From: a virus
Virus record (IMG/VR): IMGVR_UViG_3300017917_003580
Coordinates: 1 to 50,660 of that record
Strand: one strand, 5' to 3'
Length of the DNA: 50,660 nucleotides
The notes beneath the pieces are model-generated. The model had not been told where the DNA came from and searched no databases. It was given only the letters and a program-made list of their open reading frames with translations. A program made the translations under genes and the position numbers. Positions 25,328-34,269 of this stretch are shown here, piece after piece (position 1 is the first letter of the stretch; each line of letters opens with the position of its first letter).

Positions 25328-25346
25328 TGAATTTGATATCTTTATT

Positions 25347-25354
25347 ATAAATAT
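25347..25354 (-). promoter_or_regulatory. ATATTTAT-type candidate late promoter
   Basis: The minus strand reads GATATTTATAATAAAGATAT, overlapping the TGA of the gp47-gp46 fusion and 19 bases before the ATG at 25327. It separates a DNA-metabolism gene from a late structural gene. Confidence 0.5.
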
Positions 25355-28300
25355 CAAACATGATTGATCTTGCTAAATCCTTGTGTCTTGTTTACTTCAA
25401 TTAAATTGTCAACCATATCTCGCATAGAATCAACATGTGATATGATGATTGAAAAATCAAACTTAGTACGGAAATATTCAAACAAATTAACTACGGAAGA
25501 AATATGTTCTGAATCTAAACTTCCCCAACCTTCATCAATAGCAATGAAATTAGGACGTGGTAATGCTGAAACATTGATAAGTGCTATACGAATTGCTAAG
25601 CTAGATATAAAACGTTCCATTCCACTAGTTAATTCTAATGGCCAATAATTATCTTCGTCATATATGATATAACCATTAATATTTTTACCATCCGTATTCA
25701 TTACCATGTTAAATTCAACAATTTGATTGAGTACATTGTTTATTTCAGCTTCTATTTTAGGAAGAGCTTTTGTAATTAATTCGTATGGAATACCATCTCT
25801 TTTAACTGATTCTAAATAATAACCATATGCCTTGTATTCTGTTTCAAGTTGTTGATAACGTTCTAGTTGTTGCATTGCCGTAGCTTTTTGTGTTTTTGCT
25901 ACTTCAATTGCACCATAATTATTTTTTATTTCAGATTGAATTGTTTTGATTTGTTCTGATATTGTAGAAATTTTTTCTTTACATTCATTGATTTGGGTAT
26001 CAATTGTTTTGTTGTGTTTGATTGCCGTTTCATTGTGAAGAAATGATTGTTGACGTTCAATTACAGTTTCTAATTCCGATTCGCGGGTTTGTAATTCACT
26101 TTCTAAAATTTGAAGTTGCAATTCGTTTCGTTCTGATTTTGTTTGTTCATGTGCAACAGTATTTTTTAACTTAGACATTTTTTCTGCTGTATCAAATACT
26201 GGACTTAAATTTTCTAATTGTGTATTTAATTCTTCAATTTCATTTTGTGTTACCTTTAATACATTTCGATCATTATCAATTGTATTTTGGGCTTCGATTG
26301 CATTTTGAACGAATACGTTAGATGTACAGTATTTGCATTGCGGATCATATTGATGTGTTTCAAGATGATTGATTTTTTCTTGTTTTGCATTTACTATCTC
26401 CTGTTGTTTTCTTTGTATTTGTGTAAGTGTATTAACTTGAGTTTGTATTTTAGCATATTGCTTTGTTTGTGTGTCTATTTCTTCAACATTGAATTCAGCT
26501 AACGATTTTTTATGTGCATGTATATCTGCTAATAACTGTTCTAAATCTTGTTCTGCAGTTTCAATATCCGTTTGGATTGATTCGATATGTTCAATTAAAT
26601 CTTGTTCTTGTTGTTTTAATTCTTCATAATTTGGACCATCATATGTAGTCGGTAGTTTAGTTTCAATTAATTCAACAATACGTTCTTGCAATACGTTACG
26701 TTGATCTTGTAACGAGTCTTCTTCATTTTCTAATGCAGTAATTGTATCTTGGTTTGCAGATATAACATTGTCAGAATTAATAATAATTTCAGCAAAATCT
26801 GTTTTTTTATAATCTTTTAAACGACCTGCAGTTTCTTTAATTTCATCTGCCGCAAGTTGATAAAGTTGTTCAAATACCGTAATATCTAAAAACTGTGAAA
26901 GTAAGTCTTTGCGTTCTTTCTGAGACTTTTCAATAAAGTTATTGTTGTCTGCTTGAAGTGAAAATGCCGTTAAGATAAAATCATCATATGTGCCTAAATA
27001 ACGACGAATGTTTTTGTTTGTATCACTTCGTTCTTCGCCATTCAAATTTTCTGCATCAGTATAAAAATCAACATCAACTTTTACGTGTGTTTCTTTCTTT
27101 TTATTTTGAGTACCTCTACGTTCAATTGTATATGTAACGCCATTCATTTCAAATTTAAAAACACCTCGGAACCAAGTTTTTTTATTATTTAAAACTTCAT
27201 TTGCTTTTCCGGTTTTACTACATTTATCAAAAATAGTATAAGTTATTGCATCTAGCAAAGATGACTTACCAGACGTATTTGCCGCAAATAAACCACATAC
27301 ATCTGACAGGTTTTCGAAATTTAACACATTGCCTTCACCATATGAAAACATGTTATCAAATTCAAATGAAATGGGATGCCATGTTGTATGCCGTATAGAT
27401 TCTACTGCAGGAAGTTTTGAATTAATTGTTCTATTAATATGACGTATTGCATCTGTCTCTTCTGGAGTTGCTTGAGGAAAGTGTGTATCAATATAGTCAG
27501 TTAATAATGTATTTTGATATTCAACATCTCGTACATTTCCTATTGCTAAATTAGAAGATGTATTTGCAGAACCATGTTCAATTGTACGTTGAATTGTTAT
27601 GTCTTGTACATTGTACTTTTTACGTATTGTTGCAATAAGCTTCTTCATACCTGCCGCACTAGTACCATTGAATTTGATTCTAACACGTGGTTTATTAGGC
27701 ATTCGGTGCGGATGTGATACAATGGTATCGCCTTGAGTTTCTAATGTAACATAACCATAGTCATTTTCTATTTGCACAAAATCTGCTGTCTTTTTTTGCA
27801 AGTCCCAAACAAGTATTCCATGATCTAATGCTTCTCCATGATTCTGTTGAATCAAACTTCCTGGATATGCAATTGTACAAGCATCATCTAAAAACTGGGC
27901 CGGTTTATGAATATCACCTAACAATGTAATGTCATGCCCTGCAAATAATTCTGTAGTTACATGTTCGTTTGAAATTTGATAACCAATATCCGTTTTAGCA
28001 GTATTAACAGCACCATGATGAAGTGCAATTTTATATGAAGCAGTAAAATCTTTTGCTCGAATATAATCTGCAGGTGTTTTGTCGACTGCCATATGATTCC
28101 ATGTTACACCTCCTAATTCAAATAGTCCATTGTCTTTTATGAAATGAATATTAGGATTACGAATAACATCTAGTACGGGACTAACAGCATCAATACGATG
28201 CATATTGTTTAGATTCATATCATGGTTACCTAAAATAACAATTGTAGGTATTTTAAATCCATTAAAGAAATCAACTAGCATCTGAACTAGTTCTGGCGAC

Positions 28301-28500
28301 ATATCTAATTTGCTATGCACGATATCACCAGTAACAACTGCTATGCTATTACTAGTTGCAGTTTTATTAATGTATTCAAATAGATTTTCAAATACTTGAC
28401 GGTATTCTCCGTGTCTTTTTAATGTTCTAATATGTATATCTGAAACATGATAAATTTTATCTATTTTATCTATTCCAATATCAATTCGTTTTATGTCCAT
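25354..28500 (-). CDS. gp47-gp46: Single-chain Mre11-Rad50 recombination nuclease (gp47-gp46 fusion)
   Basis: The 1048-residue protein carries both halves of the recombination nuclease complex that are separate genes 47 and 46 in T4. Residues 1-360 are Mre11/SbcD-like: DIHI (Asp21, His23), GDIVH at 58-62, GNHD at 91-94, HH at 161-162 and GDIHKP at 195-200 supply the metal ligands. Residues 375-1048 are Rad50/SbcC-like: P-loop LFAANTSGKSS (Lys412), a long coiled coil with zinc hook CKYC at 722-725, signature LTSGMER at 957-963, Walker B FIAIDEG with SLDSEH after it, and the H-loop SH at 1021-1022. No stop or frameshift lies between them. The complex resects DNA ends for recombination-dependent replication. 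The gene overlaps the primase by ten bases. Confidence 0.95.
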   Translation of the reverse strand: MDIKRIDIGIDKIDKIYHVSDIHIRTLKRHGEYRQVFENLFEYINKTATSNSIAVVTGDIVHSKLDMSPELVQMLVDFFNGFKIPTIVILGNHDMNLNNMHRIDAVSPVLDVIRNPNIHFIKDNGLFELGGVTWNHMAVDKTPADYIRAKDFTASYKIALHHGAVNTAKTDIGYQISNEHVTTELFAGHDITLLGDIHKPAQFLDDACTIAYPGSLIQQNHGEALDHGILVWDLQKKTADFVQIENDYGYVTLETQGDTIVSHPHRMPNKPRVRIKFNGTSAAGMKKLIATIRKKYNVQDITIQRTIEHGSANTSSNLAIGNVRDVEYQNTLLTDYIDTHFPQATPEETDAIRHINRTINSKLPAVESIRHTTWHPISFEFDNMFSYGEGNVLNFENLSDVCGLFAANTSGKSSLLDAITYTIFDKCSKTGKANEVLNNKKTWFRGVFKFEMNGVTYTIERRGTQNKKKETHVKVDVDFYTDAENLNGEERSDTNKNIRRYLGTYDDFILTAFSLQADNNNFIEKSQKERKDLLSQFLDITVFEQLYQLAADEIKETAGRLKDYKKTDFAEIIINSDNVISANQDTITALENEEDSLQDQRNVLQERIVELIETKLPTTYDGPNYEELKQQEQDLIEHIESIQTDIETAEQDLEQLLADIHAHKKSLAEFNVEEIDTQTKQYAKIQTQVNTLTQIQRKQQEIVNAKQEKINHLETHQYDPQCKYCTSNVFVQNAIEAQNTIDNDRNVLKVTQNEIEELNTQLENLSPVFDTAEKMSKLKNTVAHEQTKSERNELQLQILESELQTRESELETVIERQQSFLHNETAIKHNKTIDTQINECKEKISTISEQIKTIQSEIKNNYGAIEVAKTQKATAMQQLERYQQLETEYKAYGYYLESVKRDGIPYELITKALPKIEAEINNVLNQIVEFNMVMNTDGKNINGYIIYDEDNYWPLELTSGMERFISSLAIRIALINVSALPRPNFIAIDEGWGSLDSEHISSVVNLFEYFRTKFDFSIIISHVDSMRDMVDNLIEVNKTQGFSKINHV

Positions 28501-29435
28501 AACAATCCCATTTTGAGCTCCATGATGCGCTCAAACGTTAAAATATCTGTATTCTCTATTATTTCTGTAATTCTTTGAAATCCTAATTCTGAAGCATCTT
28601 CACTTTGCAATTCAACGAAATGAACATTAAGGCCCTCAGCCATAAATTTTTCAGCAATCGATAATGCATTTTTTAAAGCATCCGCATCTAAACATATGTA
28701 TATATCTTTAACTCGTTCTTCAATGATTTTCTTTTGCAAAGCACCTTGAATTATTTTTCCAAAAAGTGGTATTGCATTACGTTTAACTGCAATTGCATCA
28801 AATGCTCCTTCACAAAGTACAATTGGCTGTGACCAATTTACGAACATTTCGAATCCAATAATGTCTTTTGAAATTTTTGGATTTTTATGTTTGAATTTAT
28901 CTGACTTATAAAATGCTCTACTTACAAAGTAATTTAATTGACCGTCTCGATCGTAACTAGGAATAATTATTTTTCCTGAATATTCTCCAGATTCGCAATA
29001 TCCAATTCGATACTTTAAAATATCAAAAACCGTAACACCCCTATTAATTAAGTAATACATTGCATTTCGATAATCTGGTGTATTTTTCTTAATCCAAAGT
29101 GGTGCATATTCTGCTGGCAATTGTATTGTTTGATTAATTTTTGTTTCTTTAACTGAAACACGATATTTGCTAGATTCAATTATGCGATTAAGTTGTTCGT
29201 GTCGTTCTTTAGGTAAATTTAATTGTTTAAATAAAGAAGAAATACTTTTACCTTTCTTATCAGATATCCAACAATGCCAAGTATAATTTCCAGAAGCATC
29301 GGGAGTTAATCGAATTTCTAATTTTGGTTTATAGTGTGAAGTAAATGGAGAAAAGAATGATATATTACCACCAGATGTTGGCTTTCCTTTACCTAATACT
29401 GATTCTAATAATTGAAGTAATTTTAGATTCTCCAT
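28491..29435 (-). CDS. gp61: DNA primase, gp61-like, with reduced zinc motif
   Basis: The 314-residue protein is a DnaG-type primase with a TOPRIM catalytic core: the Glu of VLCEGAFDA (Glu209) and the DxD of ICLDADA (Asp250, Asp252). RNA primers from this enzyme start lagging-strand synthesis with the gp41 helicase. The N-terminal zinc-ribbon is degraded. Where relatives have CPFC-x2-H-x-KPKLEI and a CWxC pair, this protein has FSPFTSHYKPKLEI and CWIS, leaving one His and one Cys in place. The length is like T4 gp61 (342). It overlaps the gp47-gp46 gene, forming a two-gene replication/recombination unit fed from the repeat-bearing gap at 29436-29625. Confidence 0.88.
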   Translation of the reverse strand: MENLKLLQLLESVLGKGKPTSGGNISFFSPFTSHYKPKLEIRLTPDASGNYTWHCWISDKKGKSISSLFKQLNLPKERHEQLNRIIESSKYRVSVKETKINQTIQLPAEYAPLWIKKNTPDYRNAMYYLINRGVTVFDILKYRIGYCESGEYSGKIIIPSYDRDGQLNYFVSRAFYKSDKFKHKNPKISKDIIGFEMFVNWSQPIVLCEGAFDAIAVKRNAIPLFGKIIQGALQKKIIEERVKDIYICLDADALKNALSIAEKFMAEGLNVHFVELQSEDASELGFQRITEIIENTDILTFERIMELKMGLLWT

Positions 29436-29502
29436 ACTATTAATATATGAATATTCTGTAAGGAATCCAATTAAATAATATTAATATATGTTTGATACAT
29501 AC

Positions 29503-29583
29503 ATTTCATTCCTGATCAAACGATTTCATTACATTAAATTTCATTAACATTACATTCAATCTATTAATTAAATAAATTTCATT
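29503..29583. repeat. Four ATTTCATT repeats in the 190-base gap before the primase
   Basis: Exact ATTTCATT (AATGAAAT on the minus strand) occurs at 29503-29510, 29523-29530, 29538-29545 and 29576-29583. The flanks are partly shared (AATTTCATTAA). Starting points are 20, 15 and 38 bases apart. The gap 29436-29625 has no gene and no ATATTTAT element. It could hold a middle or early promoter with activator boxes, or an origin. An 8-mer repeated four times in very AT-rich DNA is suggestive only. Confidence 0.5.
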
Positions 29584-29625
29584 AATTATTCATGAATATA
29601 TTAAAAATATTTTAAAAATCAAACC

Positions 29626-30108
29626 TTATCCAAAGAAACGTTTTGTATTTATCGGCATTTCACCCGATTTAAGGCATTCTTCAAGCCATTCTGCAGGAAT
29701 ATCCTTTTTTGCAACATGACGTATACCTAATTTTAAAGCATATTCTCCATATGTAGTTTTACTTGTTTTTGATAAACGTTGATTAGGATTTTGAAATACC
29801 ATTCGAATGTCTATTCCAGGATTTGATGCTAGAACATGTTTCATTTTTGTACGATCTGCTGTAGTCCACCGTCCTTTTGTTTCAACAAACATTAATTGGC
29901 CATTACGTTTAGTAAATACGAAGTCAGGTGTATATTTAGCTTTACGCTCAGGTACTATATAATTTATGGTTTCTGTTTCGTATTTCAAATCATATGGAGT
30001 AGATTTTATCGTTTCTGCAACAACATGTTCTAATCCAGATTTATAACCATGTTTAAGTGCTGCTGCTCGTTTAGAGTTTCCGGAAGAGTGAAAATGATTT
30101 TTTCGCAT
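29626..30108 (-). CDS. T7-type endonuclease I (Holliday junction resolvase)
   Basis: The 160-residue protein is a close match in pattern to phage T7 gp3. It has KSGLEHVVAE (Glu27), KYETETINYIVP with Glu44/46, KYTPDFVF (Asp62), and MFVETKGRW (Glu76, Lys78), then MVFQNPNQRLSKTSKTTYGEYA and DIPAEWLEE. The Glu/Glu/Asp/Glu-Lys set is the catalytic core of this restriction-like nuclease, which dimerises to cut four-way junctions and mismatches. T7 gp3 has 149 residues, so the length is normal. T4 itself uses the unrelated endonuclease VII (gp49) for this job. It lies directly upstream of the primase and Mre11-Rad50 genes, consistent with a DNA-processing group. Confidence 0.93.
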   Translation of the reverse strand: MRKNHFHSSGNSKRAAALKHGYKSGLEHVVAETIKSTPYDLKYETETINYIVPERKAKYTPDFVFTKRNGQLMFVETKGRWTTADRTKMKHVLASNPGIDIRMVFQNPNQRLSKTSKTTYGEYALKLGIRHVAKKDIPAEWLEECLKSGEMPINTKRFFG

Positions 30109-30126
30109 AACTTATTTATTATTTTT

Positions 30127-31614
30127 TTAATTCTTAGTAAAAACTCCATCAACAAATTCACCATATGGTTTTGCATAATCGCCATCTTTAGTTACCACTC
30201 CATCTTTAGGTGTTTCAGGTGTTGTTGGATTAAATGTGCCTTTAAAAATATACTCAATTATTTTGCCAGATTCCGAAGCATATCTAGTCCAGTCACCTTC
30301 ATACCATTTACCATTAACTATTTCTCCAACATATGATTCAAATTTACTCGGAACAGTCTCTGATTGCCATTTTCTATTAATAGTTCCTTTTACAGGAACC
30401 AATTGGCCATTTTGATTTGTAACATATCCTTCGAAGTATATATTAGGAGATTTATATTCTCCATAACCTTTTGCAAAACCTTTAATCATTTGTCCTCTCC
30501 ACTCACCATCGCCGATTTTTCTATATCCAGTACCGGTAATAAATTGTCCCTTTTCATTCCAAACACCTTCCCACGTATTACCAGCTTCATCTGTTGCAAC
30601 GCCATCTATAGGTTGTTGTGTTTCTAAATTCCATTTCCCAGTAAACATGATTTTACCTGTCGGACTATCTACAGTTTCATATTCTTTATCTGTTTGATCA
30701 ACCATGGTAGTCCTGGCAGCAACAGCAGCTGCATCAGTACTAGCTGATTGTTCTGCATCTGATTGTGCTGACAATGCTGCAGCTTGTTTTGAATCAGTAC
30801 CATCCCATTTTTCGGCAGCAACTAATTCTTTATCTGCTAAACCCGACAATCTCAATCTAGGTTGTTTTGTTGCTTTTGGCGATAATATTTTACTCAAAGA
30901 TGCCCAATCTGGCCAATCTTGCAAAAATAATTCCATGCTTTCAATTGCATTATTGATATCATCGATGCGATTCATATCTCCGTTTGGTTGTGGAGTATTT
31001 TTCATTTCGCGGGCAATCGGTAATAATTGTTTATAATCAGCTTGTAAATCTTCTAAATCTCCAATTACAATCATTGGAGCTTGACCGAAATCTGCTGGAG
31101 ATATAAAAGAAAAATCTAGTACGCCTGACCTGGGGGTTTCAAATGCAGTGCCTTTAGCCGAAGGATATTTCCATGCATTTGTAGCAATATAATTTATAAA
31201 TTTATTATCAATTATATCTTTGATATTATCTATAGGAAAAGCCAAACCATTGATTGCATCATTTATTTCGTTTCCGCGGCGTTTTTCTGATCTCGTAACG
31301 CGTGAATCTTTACCTAACACAATAAAATATGCCCCGGTATTATAAGGAGCAATCCCTATGGTTGGTTTTACATCGACTGCAAAGTTTAAAAATTTTGCAA
31401 TATCAGTAACTATACCTTGATCTAATTCCCCTGGTAATTTTTCTCCTTTTGCTATAACAGTAAATCCTTTTAGTGATTTTGGAGCCGCTCCGGCAACTTT
31501 CGACGCAAATCTAGGAGACCACGTACCATCATACTTCCAATCACTAATTGCTTCATTTAAACGTTGTTTACGTTCAAATAATGATTTTCTTATGATATTT
31601 TCTAATATGTTCAT
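30127..31614 (-). CDS. MORN-repeat protein with capsid-targeting-type leader
   Basis: The 495-residue protein has three regions. The leader MNILENIIRKSLFERKQRLN ends in LNE|A and fits a gp21 cut. A domain at about 27-260 is of unknown family, with FTVIAKGEKLPGELDQGIV and IIDNKFINYIA segments. After a Gln/Ala/Ser linker (about 275-305), the C-terminal third contains MORN-like repeats such as GEWRGQMIKGFAKGYGEYK and SYVGEIVNGKWYEGDW. MORN repeats usually bind membranes or lipids, or hold protein partners. Membrane-proximal or packaged action is inferred. No catalytic residues are evident. It belongs to a set of three accessory genes with the SH3-like and kinase-like proteins upstream. Confidence 0.65.
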   Translation of the reverse strand: MNILENIIRKSLFERKQRLNEAISDWKYDGTWSPRFASKVAGAAPKSLKGFTVIAKGEKLPGELDQGIVTDIAKFLNFAVDVKPTIGIAPYNTGAYFIVLGKDSRVTRSEKRRGNEINDAINGLAFPIDNIKDIIDNKFINYIATNAWKYPSAKGTAFETPRSGVLDFSFISPADFGQAPMIVIGDLEDLQADYKQLLPIAREMKNTPQPNGDMNRIDDINNAIESMELFLQDWPDWASLSKILSPKATKQPRLRLSGLADKELVAAEKWDGTDSKQAAALSAQSDAEQSASTDAAAVAARTTMVDQTDKEYETVDSPTGKIMFTGKWNLETQQPIDGVATDEAGNTWEGVWNEKGQFITGTGYRKIGDGEWRGQMIKGFAKGYGEYKSPNIYFEGYVTNQNGQLVPVKGTINRKWQSETVPSKFESYVGEIVNGKWYEGDWTRYASESGKIIEYIFKGTFNPTTPETPKDGVVTKDGDYAKPYGEFVDGVFTKN

Positions 31615-31628
31615 AATGTATTGTTTTA

Positions 31629-32075
31629 TTAAATAAGATCAACTGCTCGACTATCAACCCAACCTTCTTTACCAGATTCAGTATCTCGTACTTTAAGATA
31701 AGAATATAAAACATTCGTTTTATCCCCTGGTGCATGATACATTTGTATGTATGATACAACTAATTGCCAATCTGGTAATTTAGATCCAACTTTTACATTT
31801 TTATAATATGATTGTACATTATGCCAAAAACCGATAGTACCTAAATCTAAATTGCCAGTTAAACTATCATAATCTGGTTCTCCAACGCGTATTCGGCTAC
31901 CATCAGGAGTAAATTCTTCACCAGTATTAAAATTTTTACCCATACATACTGTTGGTATATTTCCATCATACATATATTTTAATAGTTCTCTAACTACAAG
32001 TTGTTTGCCTTTAAAATCTGCTGTTCTATTATCAAATCCACTAATAAATCCTGCACTATTTCTTTTTATTGCCAT
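31629..32075 (-). CDS. Small protein with C-terminal SH3-like domain
   Basis: I choose the ATG at 32075 (MAIKRNSAGF, 148 residues) because AGAAGGAAAG lies just before it; the longer frame starts inside the promoter element. The last 40 residues (TNVLYSYLKVRDTESGKEGW, then VDSRAVDL) have the layout of a bacterial SH3 domain, which often binds cell-wall peptides or targets hydrolases. The middle has IGFWHNVQSYYKNVKVGSK, which is not from a recognised enzyme family, and no glycosidase or amidase motif is seen. It lies between the kinase-like gene and the MORN gene. A role in cell-wall contact is possible but unproven. Confidence 0.5.
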   Translation of the reverse strand: MAIKRNSAGFISGFDNRTADFKGKQLVVRELLKYMYDGNIPTVCMGKNFNTGEEFTPDGSRIRVGEPDYDSLTGNLDLGTIGFWHNVQSYYKNVKVGSKLPDWQLVVSYIQMYHAPGDKTNVLYSYLKVRDTESGKEGWVDSRAVDLI

Positions 32076-32096
32076 TACTTTCCTTCTATTTTTTAT

Positions 32097-32104
32097 ATAA
32101 ATAT
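32097..32104 (-). promoter_or_regulatory. ATATTTAT-type candidate late promoter before the SH3-like gene
   Basis: The minus strand reads AAATATTTATATAAAAAATA, immediately after the kinase-like gene's stop and 21 bases before the ATG at 32075. Confidence 0.5.
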
Positions 32105-32650
32105 TTACCAATCAACTAATACCATTTTACCATTCCATATCATCATGTTATCAGAACTAAAATCTAAATCTAAATCAAATTCGTCAATCCCGGTCTTTTG
32201 TACATCGCGTTGCAAAGCACGTAAATAATTAACTAGTTTAACGTCTGTATCACGTGCACCATCGGCATCTAAAAACTCAAATATAGAAACTTCACCACCT
32301 TCAGATCTAGCAAATTCTCCATATCGTTTCATGAATTGATCTACGGTTTGTTTTATGGAATTCGGTAATGGTTCGGCATTTGCCATGATAAACATATGTT
32401 CTCGATCATTTACATAATATACCGGAATAAACGTAGTAAATTCATTCCAACGTCCTGCAATGACACGTGCTACTTCATATTCATCTCGTTCTGTAGTAAC
32501 TTTGAAAACTTTGTCTTCGCCATCAATTTCATATACTCGAGCATTATCGCCACTACCTATAAATCGAAACTGTTTGTTTTTAATTTTATCAAGCAAACGA
32601 TTAATATCATTTTCGGATAATTCTCGTAAAAGTTGTTTTAATCGTATCAT
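32105..32650 (-). CDS. Minimal protein-kinase-fold protein with capsid-targeting-type leader
   Basis: The 181-residue protein starts MIRLKQLLRELSENDINRLL, an amphipathic leader with possible gp21 cuts LRE|L or LSE|N. A kinase-like fold follows: glycine loop IGSGDNARVY at 31-40, Lys50 in KVFKVT, a Glu-rich helix (about 54-64), a hinge MFIMANAEPLP, and a catalytic-loop-like DFSSDN (Asp163, Asn168, the D-x4-N spacing of HRDLKPEN). The metal-binding Asp180 is in LVDW. The chain stops right after that Asp, so the activation segment and C-terminal helices are absent, as in some small kinases. The substrate is unknown. T4 packages its Alt ADP-ribosyltransferase with a similar leader, so injection with the DNA is a reasonable hypothesis. 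Confidence 0.7.
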   Translation of the reverse strand: MIRLKQLLRELSENDINRLLDKIKNKQFRFIGSGDNARVYEIDGEDKVFKVTTERDEYEVARVIAGRWNEFTTFIPVYYVNDREHMFIMANAEPLPNSIKQTVDQFMKRYGEFARSEGGEVSIFEFLDADGARDTDVKLVNYLRALQRDVQKTGIDEFDLDLDFSSDNMMIWNGKMVLVDW

Positions 32651-34263
32651 GATATATTCCTATCTAAATCTACTCTAATTAAAAAATTCATATCTACATC
32701 TGGGCGTTTGCGAATAGGTTGTGCTAATTTACCAATTGCTAAAAGTTGTCCTGCATTATCATACAATCCAATTGTAGTTATATAAGGTGCGAATGCACTA
32801 CCAGTTGCAAATGTTTTAAATGTAATATCATCATCTCCTGTTAAAGAAAGATTTGATGAAACATTGAAATCTCCCGAATTAATTTTTGCAGTTACCCCCA
32901 TTTCGTAAATAGTTTTAGTACTACGATATGATGCAGTATATGGTATATTTATTATGTTATCGTAACGATAATCTGGACTAGATATAACTGCAATTCCTTG
33001 TTTTGCAAATACATTACCTACATGGTTTGTTTGTAATAACGTGCCACCCTCTGAACGATCTGCTAAATATCCAATTTCTGTTGCAGTTAATGCTCGATTA
33101 AAAATACGAATTTCATCTATCCTACCAGTCATATTTGCATCAGTTTCCCATCCTCCGATATATAACGGATCTTTATTATCAATCCTAGCTGATGCAGTAA
33201 AAGGCGAATTTGTATCAATTAACAAGTTGTCTGTAATAGATATATCTTGTACGCCATCTATCCAAATTTCCATGTTACTACCGCTTTTTTGACATACTAC
33301 ATGTAAATGATTTTGTGCATCTATTTCAATTGTAGATGTTAATTGGGACTTAAATGTAGTACTACCAGCAATTGTAAATACTAAATAACTAGATGTATCT
33401 ACTTCAATTTTAAAAGGATATTGAGGAGTTAATGAACTAGATGCTTTTGCTATAATTAAATTATTGGCACTACCTGTATTTGATGCATAAATAAAAAATG
33501 AAATTGCATAATCATGATTTCTATCATAGAGACCATCTAATGTAGATTTAATATATCCGTTTCCATTAAACTGTGCCGCATATCCGATTGGACTTTGAAT
33601 TCCAGTAGTTGTAGTAACGCCTGGTACATATGTAATATTTGCAGATTCATATGGAATTCTAGATGTATCAAAATATTCATTAAAACCTTCATACCATTTA
33701 ACTTGTGATACGTTCGAACTAGTAGGATATGAAGCATCATATATATTTCCGTAACGATCTGATCTAAAATCAAATGAAAATGCATACGAACCAGTACCAT
33801 ATGAAGCCGTACCATAATATGAAATAACATTCCCGGCAACATTAAAAGATGCCGGTTTAATTCCTTCGCCAACTCGTACTTGTGGAAATGAAAGTATTGA
33901 TGCTGATTGATATAAAAATTTTCTTGTACGAGATAAATCGGTTGGCCCATATGTTTTCATGGGTTCTGATTTATTCTTATAAAATAAATGATTAATAGAA
34001 AAATATGTTATAGTTTGTAACGTTCCGTCAATATTTGAAGCATCATTATATGTTAACGTTGTTCCTAGCGCCGGTAAAGTATTAACATTTGAATAAATAG
34101 CTTGTAATGGCAATGCACTAGAAGTATCACTACCAGATATAACTGTCCACGATTTATATGTTTGAAACGGTGTTATTTTTACATCAGATGCATCGATCCG
34201 TTTAAAGACTGTTGGATAAACACCTGTATATATATCTTGTTCTTGTATTTTTGATTCTGCCAT
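32647..34263 (-). CDS. Baseplate/tail appendage protein with LamG-like lectin domain
   Basis: The 538-residue protein has an N-terminal beta-rich region. A concanavalin/LamG-like domain lies at about 225-410: AAQFNGNGYIKSTL, YAISFFIYA, HLHVVCQKSG, MEIWIDGVQ, LYIGGWE, GRIDEIRIFNRALTATEI. LamG domains bind sugars or proteins. Its last 50 residues (APYITTIGLYDNAGQLLAIG...LIRVDL) share a module with the next gene upstream. The start lies past a terminator whose loop holds a promoter-like element. Role inferred: receptor or baseplate peripheral protein. The start overlaps nothing upstream; the stop overlaps the kinase-like gene's start. Confidence 0.75.
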   Translation of the reverse strand: MAESKIQEQDIYTGVYPTVFKRIDASDVKITPFQTYKSWTVISGSDTSSALPLQAIYSNVNTLPALGTTLTYNDASNIDGTLQTITYFSINHLFYKNKSEPMKTYGPTDLSRTRKFLYQSASILSFPQVRVGEGIKPASFNVAGNVISYYGTASYGTGSYAFSFDFRSDRYGNIYDASYPTSSNVSQVKWYEGFNEYFDTSRIPYESANITYVPGVTTTTGIQSPIGYAAQFNGNGYIKSTLDGLYDRNHDYAISFFIYASNTGSANNLIIAKASSSLTPQYPFKIEVDTSSYLVFTIAGSTTFKSQLTSTIEIDAQNHLHVVCQKSGSNMEIWIDGVQDISITDNLLIDTNSPFTASARIDNKDPLYIGGWETDANMTGRIDEIRIFNRALTATEIGYLADRSEGGTLLQTNHVGNVFAKQGIAVISSPDYRYDNIINIPYTASYRSTKTIYEMGVTAKINSGDFNVSSNLSLTGDDDITFKTFATGSAFAPYITTIGLYDNAGQLLAIGKLAQPIRKRPDVDMNFLIRVDLDRNIS

Positions 34264-34269
34264 GATAGT

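Noticed and set aside
32105-32650. Aminoglycoside phosphotransferase
   Set aside because: The fold is shared, but the protein is too short, lacks the antibiotic-binding C-terminal helices, and sits in a late phage operon.
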